From contig NZ_CP012040.1 of NCBI RefSeq assembly GCF_001050135.1, positions 1,302,001-1,366,000 on the forward strand: DNA of 64,000 nucleotides. The letters run 5' to 3'. The notes beneath the pieces were generated by a model, which did no database searches, was not told where the DNA came from, and saw only the letters and a list, made by a program, of their open reading frames with translations. Shown one piece after another: positions 29,332-38,018 of this stretch. This DNA comes from Cyclobacterium amurskyense. GTDB lineage: Bacteria; Bacteroidota; Bacteroidia; Cytophagales; Cyclobacteriaceae. Position 1 is the stretch's first letter. Every line of letters starts with the position of its first letter. The position numbers and the translations under genes were made by a program.

Positions 29332-29344
29332 CCGATTTCGGTTA
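29329..29344. promoter_or_regulatory. Second overlapping palindrome, possible half-operator
   Basis: TAACCGATTTCGGTTA: seven paired bases on each side of a TT centre. It overlaps the perfect palindrome by 3 bp and may be a second regulator site or a looping partner. Confidence 0.45.
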
Positions 29345-29426
29345 AAAATTATTTTTAATTTATAATAATTCTAAATTAAAAACACCTAATCTGACATAAA
29401 TCCTTTCAACAAATAACTCCAAAATT

Positions 29427-30473
29427 ATGCCTAAAATACGTGTAACTTTAAAGACAATAGCCTCCAAATTAGGCATTTCTGTACCTACTGTTTCCCGAGC
29501 ATTAAAAGATTATCCTGATATCAGTAAGGAGACAAAAACGGCAGTACTAAAGCTTGTAGATGAACTTCATTATATCCCCAACAACCTGGCACTCAACCTG
29601 CGCAAAAACAAATCAAATATTATAGGAGTAATCATTCCTGAAGTTGTGCACTTTTTCTTCTCCAGTGTTATTAAGGGAATAATGCAAACTGCCGAAAACC
29701 ATGGATATTCAGTACTACTCACTCAATCCCAAGAACAACTAAAACTCGAAAAAAAACACGCAAAATTGCTATTTTCATCCCATGTTGATGGGTTATTGGT
29801 TTGCCTTTCGGATGAAACCAAATCTTTTGATCATTTTAAAATCTTTGAAGAGTTCAATATACCATTAGTATTGTTTGACAAAGTACTCGACACAGATACG
29901 ATAAGCCATGTCATTATTAACGATAGGGAAGGTGCTTTTCAAGCCACCGAACATCTGATTCATCAGGGCTGCTCAAACATCCTTTTTCTCAAAGGACCGA
30001 AGGATCCTCTTAATACAATAGAGCGCTTTAATGGTTATAAAGATGCCTTAGAAAAATACAACATTCCTCTAGACTCTTCTAATATTAAGAGCTGTCCTCA
30101 CATAACAAGACCTGAAGCCTACCATCTAGTAGAAAAAGTGATTAAAGAAGGCCAGCTTTTTGACGCAATCTTTGGTGTCAGTGACATTTTATCTATCGGA
30201 GCACTGGGTGCCTGCCAAGATAATGGGATTAAAGTCCCTGAAAAAGTTTGCATTATTGGTTTTAGTGATTCTGAAATGTGTGAAATTACAAGACCTCAAT
30301 TAAGTTCAGTCTACCAACCTGGATTTGAAATTGGTGAAAAATCAACACTAAAGTTAATACAAGAAATCCAACATATCGAAAACGATGGAGAACAAAAAGC
30401 AGAACAAATCATTCTAAAGTCCTCATTGAAGATAAGGGAGTCAAGCAACAGGATCTTGAAAACATTTTGTTAG
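29427..30473 (+). CDS. LacI-family transcriptional regulator of the sucrose locus
   Basis: 348 residues. The N-terminal HTH is RVTLKTIASKLGISVPTVSRALKDYPDIS with the hinge helix LNLRKNKSNIIGVIIPE, followed by a periplasmic-binding-protein-like effector domain (DGLLVCLSDET; FDKVLDTDTISHVIINDREGAFQATEHLI; DAIFGVSDILSIGAL). Divergent orientation toward the receptor operon and the palindrome in the shared spacer suggest that it represses that operon and perhaps itself. The effector is unknown; sucrose or a breakdown product is the natural guess. Confidence 0.9.
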   Translation: MPKIRVTLKTIASKLGISVPTVSRALKDYPDISKETKTAVLKLVDELHYIPNNLALNLRKNKSNIIGVIIPEVVHFFFSSVIKGIMQTAENHGYSVLLTQSQEQLKLEKKHAKLLFSSHVDGLLVCLSDETKSFDHFKIFEEFNIPLVLFDKVLDTDTISHVIINDREGAFQATEHLIHQGCSNILFLKGPKDPLNTIERFNGYKDALEKYNIPLDSSNIKSCPHITRPEAYHLVEKVIKEGQLFDAIFGVSDILSIGALGACQDNGIKVPEKVCIIGFSDSEMCEITRPQLSSVYQPGFEIGEKSTLKLIQEIQHIENDGEQKAEQIILKSSLKIRESSNRILKTFC

Positions 30474-30609
30474 AAATGATATCATCTATTCCTCTTTGCT
30501 CATCAGTAAATACTAATTCATATGGAATTGAACCTCACAATAAAATCTTTGAAGTAAAGCTTTATTTTAAGTTTATTTCTAATAATTTACTAATCTAAAA
30601 TTCATAATA

Positions 30610-31575
30610 TTACTTCATCTTCAGCAACAATTCATCCAAAAAAGACGCATCTACCTTAAATACTGTGCCATGCCTGGTACCTTCAGGAAAACTTATTTTC
30701 TCAGAAATATCCGTCCAGTTTTCCAGATCTGAGGACATCACTGCTCCCATACTGTGTTCTGTATATTTATCGAAATAGACAATCCATTGATCACCAACTT
30801 TAGTAATCGTGGGACCCTCAGCCCAGTATTCCCCGGTAATTGGCTCGCCTGCATCCCCATAGCCATCGGTAAGCGATTTACTTACAGCTATGCGAATATT
30901 CTTCTTCGCTGGCTCTCGGGTTTCATCCTTCACGAAAAGATAATATTTATCCTCAAGTTTCTGAATAGTACCATCAATCACATTAAAGCCTGGCTCGTAG
31001 AACAACTTGGTTTCTGAAAAAGTCCTAAAATCTTTTGTCGTCACATAATATTGCCTGTGATTGTAGGCGTTGTCCTCTTGAGATTGTGTCTCAGGATAAA
31101 GACCAGTTATGGTGGTGGACCAATAGATAAGATACAACTCTTCCTCATCATCATAAAAAACCTCGGGCGCCCAGGTATTGCGGGCATTCGGTTCATGGGC
31201 CATTACCGGTATAAACTGTTGCTCTGACCAGTTGATCAAGTCTTCGGAATAAGCATAACCTATTCCTTTCTCTTTCCAACTAACCGTCCAAACCATATGA
31301 AACAGTCCATCTCCGCCTTTAATTATACAAGGGTCCCGCATTAGCTTATCTTCACCTACTTTAGGTGTCAATAAAGAAGCCCCATCATTCATGGCTTTGA
31401 AAGTATAGCCATCTTTAGAATAGGCGAGATGCAACCCATCTTCACCATTTCCAGTGAAATAGGAAAAAAGATACACTTCTTCTTCCTCCATTTCTTTCTG
31501 GTCTGATGAACGACAGGAAAATAACAAAACCAGCACCATTGCCAGCATCCATGAAGACTGCTTTCTAAAAGACAT
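30610..31575 (-). CDS. GH43-like glycoside hydrolase lipoprotein
   Basis: 321 residues with lipobox FSCRSSDQ (Cys about residue 21). The rest is a five-bladed propeller of the GH43/GH117-like clan: LHLAYSKDGYTF, LMRDPCIIKGGDGLFHMVWTVSW (RDP motif), NTWAPEVFYDDEEELYLIYWS (WAPE motif), VIDGTIQKLEDKYYLFVKDE and WAEGPTITKVGDQWIVYFD (candidate acid Glu). These are GH43 landmarks; substrate could be an arabinoside, xyloside or galactoside. It converges with the LacI gene and is probably outside the sucrose operon. Confidence 0.75.
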   Translation of the reverse strand: MSFRKQSSWMLAMVLVLLFSCRSSDQKEMEEEEVYLFSYFTGNGEDGLHLAYSKDGYTFKAMNDGASLLTPKVGEDKLMRDPCIIKGGDGLFHMVWTVSWKEKGIGYAYSEDLINWSEQQFIPVMAHEPNARNTWAPEVFYDDEEELYLIYWSTTITGLYPETQSQEDNAYNHRQYYVTTKDFRTFSETKLFYEPGFNVIDGTIQKLEDKYYLFVKDETREPAKKNIRIAVSKSLTDGYGDAGEPITGEYWAEGPTITKVGDQWIVYFDKYTEHSMGAVMSSDLENWTDISEKISFPEGTRHGTVFKVDASFLDELLLKMK

Positions 31576-32140
31576 AGCTATTAATTTTTAATTTTAACCC
31601 TAAGATAATAATAGATAATACATTTAAAAATCAATTTAAATTTCAATCACACAGTAAATATGGAAAACCCATAGGGTAAATACAATTAACATTATAAACT
31701 TACCATTGCGTTAATTAACTGCAGTTAGGAAAGTTTAACTCAACCAAATATGCTCTTTAGGAGTAATGTTTGCTGTTTTACTTTATCAGACTCATAGGTA
31801 AAGGAGAAATCCAGCCTTAGGCAGCTAACTCAGTAGGAGATTTGGCCTACGACAACTGGATAAGAACACCTATCTTTGAAATCTTTGACTCAAAGTTAAG
31901 GCTGGGAGATTTTGTTGGAATAAATAAAAAATGAATTCTCTCGTGCAAAGGTATAATGCGTACAAATTATAAACCTATTAATTCCTTTTAGGGCCATCTT
32001 TGGAAGGGAAATAGAAAAAAAATGAAATCAATTGTGCTTTTCGCTCCTTTTATCCCAGATTACCTGTATCTATTTGAATAAATGAAGGATTCTTCCAAAC
32101 AATTTTCTTACTTTAATTCTTGAAATAACACCTAATATAA
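31576..32140. other. Intergenic region with a possible gene relic
   Basis: 565 bp. A 37-codon plus-strand stretch at 31821-31934 (GDLAYDNWIRTPIFEIFDSK, then LRLGDFVGINKK) reads like protein but has no start and an upstream stop. A loose inverted repeat (CCAGCCTTAG near 31812 and AAGGCTGGG near 31898) lies at its edges. Otherwise nothing recognisable. Confidence 0.3.
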
Positions 32141-33181
32141 ATGAATACAAAAAACCAATTTAAAAGCAATAGCCTCAAAGTAGCTACCCTCTTTATTTTT
32201 ACCTTTATTTTGTCAGCAAGTTTGACATTTGCTCAGGGGGACAAACTTCTGTTACAGTTTAAAGGAGAAAATGGTGCTGGACAAGGAAAAAACGTCGTTC
32301 TAATAAGTGGCGATGATGAATACAGGTCTGAGGAAGGACTGCCAATGTTGGCTAAAATACTTTCCAAACACCATGGTTTTAACACCACTGTTCTTTTTGC
32401 CATTAACCCTGAAAACAACCAAGTTGTCCCAAACTATAAGACCAACATCCCTGGAATGGAACACCTTGAAGAGGCTGATTTAGTCATTATACTTTTGCGT
32501 TTCAGGGAACTCCCTGACGAGCAAATGAAATATTTTGACGCTTACCTTAAATCCGGCAAACCTTTGATTGCTTTGCGGACATCCACTCATGCTTTCGCTT
32601 ATAGTAAAGACAATAAGAGTCCTTATGCAAAGTACCATTGGCAAAGTAAAGTACCGGGCTGGGAAAAAGGTTTTGGTAAAAAAATATTGGGTGAAACCTG
32701 GGTGGCTCACCACGGACACCATGCGGTAGAAGGCACACGTGCCCTTTTAGATGGCATCCAAGTTTCCGCTAAAAACCCACTATTAAATGGAGTGGCAGAT
32801 ATCTGGGCTGCTTCAGATGTTTATACAGTTACTTCCTTAGGTGAAGATGCAGAGGTATTGATCCATGGAGCATCTACAGCCGGAATGAATGCAGAAGCAC
32901 CCATCAACTGGAAAAAATCGCTAATGCCTGTGGTATGGACAAAAAGTTACCAAATAGAAGGTGGTAAAAAAGGAAAAGTGTTTGCCAGCACACTTGGAGC
33001 ATCCATTGACTTGTTAAGTGAAGACTTACGTCGATTAATTGTAAATGCCAGCTATTGGGGATTGGGAATGGAAGAAAAAATTCCTGAAAAAGCGGAAGTT
33101 ACAATTGTTGGCAATTATGCGCCCACGATGTTTGGTTTTGACAATTTCCGTCATGGAATGAAAGTTACTGATTTCGAATAA
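32141..33181 (+). CDS. Exported ThuA-like domain protein
   Basis: 346 residues: signal peptide to about 31 (LTFAQ), then a ThuA/class-I glutamine-amidotransferase-like fold: GKNVVLISGDDEYRSEEGLPMLAKILSKHHG, EEADLVIILLRFRELPDEQMKYFDAYLKSGKPLIALRTSTHAF, HHGHHAVEG and a late strand GKVFASTLGASID. The GDDEYRSEE form is common in planctomycete and Bacteroidota ThuA proteins found with sugar oxidoreductases and epimerases. It leads a four-gene operon with two TIM-barrel epimerase-like genes and a hydrolase. The chemistry of ThuA proteins is unsettled; keto-sugar processing is a guess. Confidence 0.8.
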   Translation: MNTKNQFKSNSLKVATLFIFTFILSASLTFAQGDKLLLQFKGENGAGQGKNVVLISGDDEYRSEEGLPMLAKILSKHHGFNTTVLFAINPENNQVVPNYKTNIPGMEHLEEADLVIILLRFRELPDEQMKYFDAYLKSGKPLIALRTSTHAFAYSKDNKSPYAKYHWQSKVPGWEKGFGKKILGETWVAHHGHHAVEGTRALLDGIQVSAKNPLLNGVADIWAASDVYTVTSLGEDAEVLIHGASTAGMNAEAPINWKKSLMPVVWTKSYQIEGGKKGKVFASTLGASIDLLSEDLRRLIVNASYWGLGMEEKIPEKAEVTIVGNYAPTMFGFDNFRHGMKVTDFE

Positions 33182-33210
33182 TTTTTAAAGCCTAAAATAT
33201 TTAACATATA

Positions 33211-34062
33211 ATGAATAAGATTGGATTTAATGTCCTTGCATGGTCTGCTTCAGTTTCTGATGATTTAAAACCCATCATTGAAAGACTAAAAGAGATAGGA
33301 TATGATGGGGTGGAATTTTTCGTAGGTTCACCGGATGCAAAAGCATACAAGGAAATTGGGGAATTCACCGCGAATGCTGGACTTGAAAGCAGTACTGTTT
33401 TCGTACTAGGACCTGATGAAAACCCTATAGACGCAGATGCTAAAGTAAGGGCAAAAGCCCTGGACAAAATGAAATGGACCATAGACCGTTCTCATGATTT
33501 AGGAGCAAAGGTAATCTGTGGCCCTTTCCACTCTGCCTTCTCTACATTTGCCCAAAGAGCCCCTAATGAGGATGAATACAGTAGAAGCGCAGAAGTTTTG
33601 TACCAAGCAGGAGAACATGCAAAGCAGGCAGGAATAGTACTTACCCCCGAAGCCTTAAATCGTTTCGAATGTTACTTGTGCAACACCATGGACCAATTGC
33701 TGCATCTGATCAATAAAACAAATCACCCGAATGTTTTGGCAATGTTTGACACTCACCATGCTAATATTGAAGAAAAAAACCTGGGAGATGCCATTAGAAA
33801 AATAGCACCTGTTTTACACCATGTACACATCAGTGAAAACGACAGAGGCACACCGGGCTCAGGTCATGTCCCTTGGGACGATACCTTCGCAACTTTAGCT
33901 GAGATAAAGTTTAAAGGATGGCTGACCATAGAAGGGTTCACCAGAAATGACCCCGACTTTGCCAACTCAATTGGTGTTTGGAGAGATTTTTCTGAACCTT
34001 GGGAAATGGCCGAAAACGGCTACAAATTCATTAAAATGATGGGAGAAAAACACGGTCTCTAG
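33211..34062 (+). CDS. Ketose 3-epimerase-like TIM-barrel protein
   Basis: 283 residues in the sugar-phosphate isomerase/AP-endonuclease-2 superfamily. The four metal ligands of D-tagatose/D-psicose 3-epimerases line up: E147 (LTPEALNRFE), D180 (AMFDTHHANIEE), H206 (HHVHISENDRGTPGSGHVPW) and E241 (LTIEGFTR), as do CGPFHS and the ENDRGTPGSGH loop. So a C3 epimerisation of a free ketose (psicose, tagatose or similar) in the cytoplasm is a reasonable inference. It follows the ThuA gene by 29 bp. Confidence 0.8.
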   Translation: MNKIGFNVLAWSASVSDDLKPIIERLKEIGYDGVEFFVGSPDAKAYKEIGEFTANAGLESSTVFVLGPDENPIDADAKVRAKALDKMKWTIDRSHDLGAKVICGPFHSAFSTFAQRAPNEDEYSRSAEVLYQAGEHAKQAGIVLTPEALNRFECYLCNTMDQLLHLINKTNHPNVLAMFDTHHANIEEKNLGDAIRKIAPVLHHVHISENDRGTPGSGHVPWDDTFATLAEIKFKGWLTIEGFTRNDPDFANSIGVWRDFSEPWEMAENGYKFIKMMGEKHGL

Positions 34063-34125
34063 AGCTCTTTTCAGTTTGAACCCCTGTATTTATTAAAAAA
34101 ACAATAACCTAAATAACCATAAAAA

Positions 34126-34950
34126 ATGTCTGATTTACCCTTTCGCTTCGGCGCCGAAGTTTACACTTGGTTCATGAGTAACAATGGGGAAACCTACAAA
34201 GGCCAACTTGGCCATATGATAGAGGTGATCTCTAAAGCAGGTTTTACCGGAATTCAGCCAATTTTCACATGGATGGGTCCTTTGGCTGATGCAGACCTAT
34301 TAGAGGAAAAGCTTAAAAAAGAAAACATCTCACTTGCTGCAGTGGCCTTGGCTTTGGATTGGAACGGAAGCAAAGAAACTGATGAAGAGAAAAAAATTGC
34401 TGATGAAGCCATTAAACTCTTGTCCCGATTTCCCGGTTCCGTATTGTGTACCGTGCAGATACCTACTGGAAGGCATGAGCTCGTTCAACGAAGAAAAAAC
34501 CTGGTAGACATCGTCAATACCGTATCGGCCAGAGCAACAGACCAAGGCGTAACGAGCAGTTTCCACCCCAACTCTCCCCATACTTCCATTACCCGAACAG
34601 AAGAGGACTACAAAGTAATTCTAGAATCCCTAGACCCGAAAGTTACTGGTTGGTGCCCTGATGTAGGACACATTATCAATGCAGGTATGGATCCTTTGGC
34701 AAAGATGAAGGAATACAGTTCACTGATCAATCACGTTCACTACAAAGATTGGGATGGAAACCCTGAATTCACCCTTATGGGCAATGGAAAAGTAGAATTA
34801 ACAGGCATTACACAATGGCTAAAAGACGAAAAATTTGATGGTTGGATCATTTGTGAGGATGAAGGTCAAGAGGCTTTAAAAGACCCTGATTTTGTTACGC
34901 TCCACGATGGTAAATGGGTGCAAAAATCACTTATCCCAAAATTGAAATAG
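34126..34950 (+). CDS. Sugar isomerase/epimerase-like TIM-barrel protein
   Basis: 274 residues of the xylose-isomerase-like TIM-barrel superfamily: FRFGAEVYTWFM start, HMIEVISKAGFTGIQPIFTW, SFHPNSPHTSITRTEEDY, WCPDVGHIINAGMDP, INHVHYKDWDG and WIICEDEG. The ligand pattern (His in SSFHPN, Asp in PDVGH, His in HVHYKD, Glu in CEDEG) is closer to inosose-dehydratase/IolE-like proteins than to the 3-epimerase just upstream, so the two genes are not simple duplicates. Substrate unknown. It is 3 bp ahead of the hydrolase gene. Confidence 0.75.
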   Translation: MSDLPFRFGAEVYTWFMSNNGETYKGQLGHMIEVISKAGFTGIQPIFTWMGPLADADLLEEKLKKENISLAAVALALDWNGSKETDEEKKIADEAIKLLSRFPGSVLCTVQIPTGRHELVQRRKNLVDIVNTVSARATDQGVTSSFHPNSPHTSITRTEEDYKVILESLDPKVTGWCPDVGHIINAGMDPLAKMKEYSSLINHVHYKDWDGNPEFTLMGNGKVELTGITQWLKDEKFDGWIICEDEGQEALKDPDFVTLHDGKWVQKSLIPKLK

Positions 34951-34953
34951 CCA

Positions 34954-35757
34954 ATGCCTACCGTTAAAACCAATGGAATTAACCTCTATTATGAGGAAAG
35001 TGGACAAGGTGAACCCCTGCTTCTTATCATGGGAATCACTGCACCTGGAGCAGTCTGGAAAAAGCACCTGGAATATTGGAAGCAATCTTTCCGATGTATC
35101 GTTGTAGATAATCGTGGTGTAGGACAATCGGACAAACCTCCCGGCCCTTATTCAACAGCCCAAATGGCTGATGACTGTGCAGGTTTACTTGCGCACTTGA
35201 AATTAGATAAGGTAAAGGTGGTAGGTGTATCTATGGGAAGCACAATCGCCCAGCAACTCGCTATCAGGCATCCACAGCTGGTCAAAGCCATGGTGCTCAT
35301 GTGTCCTTGGGCTAGATGTGACAATACTGCCAAAGATATCTTTAAGCATATGATAGACATTAAAGCCAGGTTAAGGCCAGAGGAATTTAGCAGATACATT
35401 CAACTGCTAATTTTCTCAAAAGCCTCCTTTGACGATGAAGAGAACTATCAAGGAATGCTTGAGGATCGGGAAAATGCTAAAAATGACACCAACCCTCAAC
35501 CACTTATCGGATTAGAGGGACAGGCAGCAGCTTGTATGGACCACTATGTACTAGACGAACTGCCAAACATTAGCCAAGCGGTTCTCGTTATCGGAGGAGA
35601 AGAAGATAAGTTCACCCCTCCTTGGATGACTAAGGAAGTAGCTACTTTGATTCCAAATGCGGACTTACATAGCTACCCTGAAAGTGGTCATGCTTTCCAC
35701 TGGGAGAACATTGACGACTTCAACCCCAGGGTAAACAACTGGCTTTTAGAAAATTAA
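34954..35757 (+). CDS. Alpha/beta hydrolase
   Basis: 267 residues, no signal peptide, so cytoplasmic. Oxyanion region LLLIMGITAPGAVW, nucleophile S93 in GVSMGSTIAQQ, acid Asp in GGEEDKFTPP and His in SGHAFHWEN. It resembles the 3-oxoadipate enol-lactonase/esterase branch. Starts 3 bp after the preceding stop, so it is the last gene of the ThuA operon, and a strong terminator follows at 35768. A lactonase role in the sugar pathway would fit but is not shown. Confidence 0.8.
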   Translation: MPTVKTNGINLYYEESGQGEPLLLIMGITAPGAVWKKHLEYWKQSFRCIVVDNRGVGQSDKPPGPYSTAQMADDCAGLLAHLKLDKVKVVGVSMGSTIAQQLAIRHPQLVKAMVLMCPWARCDNTAKDIFKHMIDIKARLRPEEFSRYIQLLIFSKASFDDEENYQGMLEDRENAKNDTNPQPLIGLEGQAAACMDHYVLDELPNISQAVLVIGGEEDKFTPPWMTKEVATLIPNADLHSYPESGHAFHWENIDDFNPRVNNWLLEN

Positions 35758-35767
35758 AAACACTCCT

Positions 35768-35806
35768 AACATGGCCAATGCTTGACAGCATTGACCATGT
35801 TCTTTT
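35768..35806 (+). terminator. Strong intrinsic terminator of the ThuA operon
   Basis: AACATGGC then CAATGC (35768-35781) pairs with GCATTG, a one-base bulge and CCATGTT (35788-35801), then TCTTTT. It begins 10 bp after the hydrolase stop. Because it would lie inside the next frame if that started at 35778, it argues for a later start there. Confidence 0.85.
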
Positions 35807-35897
35807 AAGGTTACAGGACTTATTTTTTGATAAGAATATTTTTTTCTTTATATTAACCATTGCCCCTACAATTCCTACGAACCTATTATTTACCCCA

Positions 35898-36590
35898 ATG
35901 AAATTTATTATTCCAGCTAAAAAGCTATTCAAGGCTTTGTTGGTGGCAATCGCTGTATTGTTACTATTAAACATCTTTAGTATTTATCTTAACATAAATG
36001 ATAAAGGTAACAATCCCTTACATTCATTTATAATTCGCCTTTTCGACTTTAATCAGGAAGCAAATGTACCCACCTTCTTTTCCTCCTTACTTCTATTAGC
36101 CTCCTCTTTATTATTACTTCTCATCACATTTTATAAAAAGACAAGAAACAGACGCTATGCCGGTTGGCTAGGTTTGACTTTACTCTTTTTTTTCTTCACT
36201 CTGGATGAAGCCGCATCAATACATGAGTTCTTCTTCACCTTTTTCGAGGGAAAACCAACCCTATCAGGCTACCCCTTATATTTCTCGCTTTGTATTTTTG
36301 CTATTGTTCTTTTCCTTTTAGGGCAAATCTATGTTCCTTTCTTTAAAAGCCTCAATCGAAAATTAATGAATCTAATGCTGATTTCAGCTATTATATATAT
36401 TTCAGGGGCACTAGGATTAGAGATTTTGAGTATTGAAACCTTGGATACGAATGGGGTGAGCTTTGGCTACAGATTACTTTATACAGCCGAAGAAACCATG
36501 GAAATGATTGGCCTGGCCGTTTTTATTTATACCCTCAATTGGTACTTGTCTACCAAAAGGCTAAAAGTTTCAATTTCACTTACTGAGTAA
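35898..36590 (+). CDS. Unknown multi-pass membrane protein with DEAxxxHE motif
   Basis: The frame opens at 35778 but that ATG lies within the terminator hairpin, so I choose the ATG at 35898 (MKFIIPAKKLFKALLVAIAV): 230 residues. There are about six membrane segments. Conserved-looking polar residues sit at membrane borders: FTLDEAASIHEFFF and SFGYRLLYTAEETMEMIGL. DE/E/H clusters of this kind suggest metal or a lipid-processing site, as in ceramidase-like CREST proteins, but this is speculation. I do not recognise a named family. Confidence 0.6.
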   Translation: MKFIIPAKKLFKALLVAIAVLLLLNIFSIYLNINDKGNNPLHSFIIRLFDFNQEANVPTFFSSLLLLASSLLLLLITFYKKTRNRRYAGWLGLTLLFFFFTLDEAASIHEFFFTFFEGKPTLSGYPLYFSLCIFAIVLFLLGQIYVPFFKSLNRKLMNLMLISAIIYISGALGLEILSIETLDTNGVSFGYRLLYTAEETMEMIGLAVFIYTLNWYLSTKRLKVSISLTE

Positions 36591-36715
36591 AACTTCACCA
36601 CAGCCTCACTTCCCTTTAGGGTATTAATATTAATTGAACAAAGATTAATCTTACCATTCCTACAAAACTAGACAGTACAGGATAGTTGTGATAGATAAAC
36701 GCTTATCTTTAAAGC

Positions 36716-37846
36716 ATGAATCTAACCCTTAATATCGCACTTATACTGGCAGGATTGAGCAATGATCCCAAGCCCATAACTTTTGAAAAGCAACTTATTG
36801 CTATGGAAACGGCCGAATCGGCAGGTGTCTTCGATGTAGATGGAGATGGACAACTGGACATTGTATCCGGTAGTTATTGGTACAAAGGCCCAGAATTTAC
36901 CAAACGACAACTGATCGGTCAGGTAAAACGGATAAGTGAATACTTCGATGATTTTTCTACCATCCCTATGGACGTCAATGGCGATGGCAATATGGACTAT
37001 GTCACTGGTGGATGGTTTGGTAAGACCCTCTATTGGATGGAAAATCCGGGTAATAATAAAGAATGGGCAGCTCATGAAATTGCCAATCCCGGCAATGTAG
37101 AAACCACACGAGCCTGGGATGTAGATGGAGACGGTCACCTGGACATTGTCCCCAACACTCCGAATCAACCGCTGGCTTATTATACTTTAATCCGTAATGC
37201 AGCAGGCAAAGGAACAGCAAAGTTTGAAAAACATCCAGTAACTGAAAAACACGGTCATGGCCTGGGCTTTGGCGATCTAAATGGAGATGGAAGAGGAGAT
37301 TTTATCATACCTGAAGGCTGGCTAGAAGCACCAAAAGATTTGAAAAACGGAACATGGAAACTACATAAAAGCTTTGAACTAGGTGGTGCAAGTGTTCCGA
37401 TCATTGTGGTTGACGTGAATAAAGACGGTTTGAATGACTTCATTGTTGGTCAGGGCCATGATTATGGATTGCATTGGTATGAACAAGTGAAAGAGGGTAA
37501 TACCATAACATTTAAAAAACATGCCATCGACCCCTACCAATCCCAATACCATACCATGGAATGGGTAGACATAGACAACGATGGAGATATGGAACTGGTT
37601 ACTGGTAAACGCTACCGTGCCCACAATGGCAATGATCCCGGAGGGAATGATTGGATGGGAATGTATTATTTCAAGTGGAATGGAGAGTCATTTACCAAAA
37701 ATGTAATCAGCTATGGGCCTTTTGGAGAAGGCAAGGGGGCCGGTCTGTATTTCTCTGTTGCTGACTTAAATGGCAATGGAATGAAAGACATTGTGGTGGC
37801 CGGAAAAGATGGTTTGGTTGTGTTTCACAATAAAGGAAGTCGCTGA
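36716..37846 (+). CDS. FG-GAP/VCBS repeat protein, seven-bladed propeller
   Basis: 376 residues. Seven calcium-type loops are visible: DVDGDGQLD, DVNGDGNMD, DVDGDGHLD, DLNGDGRGD, DVNKDGLND, DIDNDGDME and DLNGNGMKD, about 45-60 residues apart, which predicts a seven-bladed integrin-alpha-like propeller. The N-terminus MNLTLNIALILAGLSNDPK is a short, weak signal peptide. Such proteins act in the periplasm or at the surface, often as carbohydrate-binding or lyase-like partners; no catalytic site is evident. The gene stands alone between two hairpins. Confidence 0.8.
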   Translation: MNLTLNIALILAGLSNDPKPITFEKQLIAMETAESAGVFDVDGDGQLDIVSGSYWYKGPEFTKRQLIGQVKRISEYFDDFSTIPMDVNGDGNMDYVTGGWFGKTLYWMENPGNNKEWAAHEIANPGNVETTRAWDVDGDGHLDIVPNTPNQPLAYYTLIRNAAGKGTAKFEKHPVTEKHGHGLGFGDLNGDGRGDFIIPEGWLEAPKDLKNGTWKLHKSFELGGASVPIIVVDVNKDGLNDFIVGQGHDYGLHWYEQVKEGNTITFKKHAIDPYQSQYHTMEWVDIDNDGDMELVTGKRYRAHNGNDPGGNDWMGMYYFKWNGESFTKNVISYGPFGEGKGAGLYFSVADLNGNGMKDIVVAGKDGLVVFHNKGSR

Positions 37847-37915
37847 TAACAATATCCCAATTTAACCTGGTTGTTAATACTGGGTGTTTGAAAAATAACT
37901 TTTATTTAATAGGTT

Positions 37916-37936
37916 GCCCTAATCCTTGATTAGGGC
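37916..37936 (+). terminator. Hairpin after the FG-GAP gene
   Basis: GCCCTAATC (37916-37924), loop CTT, GATTAGGGC (37928-37936): perfect 9-bp stem. The trailing sequence is only mildly T-rich, so terminator function is likely but not certain. Confidence 0.5.
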
Positions 37937-38018
37937 ATTCTCTATATTTGATTTTCATTCCGGAAGTAGGATAGTTCAGACATTCCTCTTCCCAGGTATT
38001 TTAAACAAACAATAGCTC

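Noticed and set aside
30539..30566. Hairpin AATAAA/TTTATT with inner CTTT/AAAG between two converging genes
   Set aside because: Short, AT-only and interrupted; too weak to call a terminator.
31821..31934. Protein-like 37-codon stretch with weak inverted repeats at its edges
   Set aside because: No start, too short to identify; noted only in the gap entry.
36722..37168. 148-codon minus-strand frame
   Set aside because: Shadow of the FG-GAP gene; its regular pattern mirrors the calcium-loop repeats.
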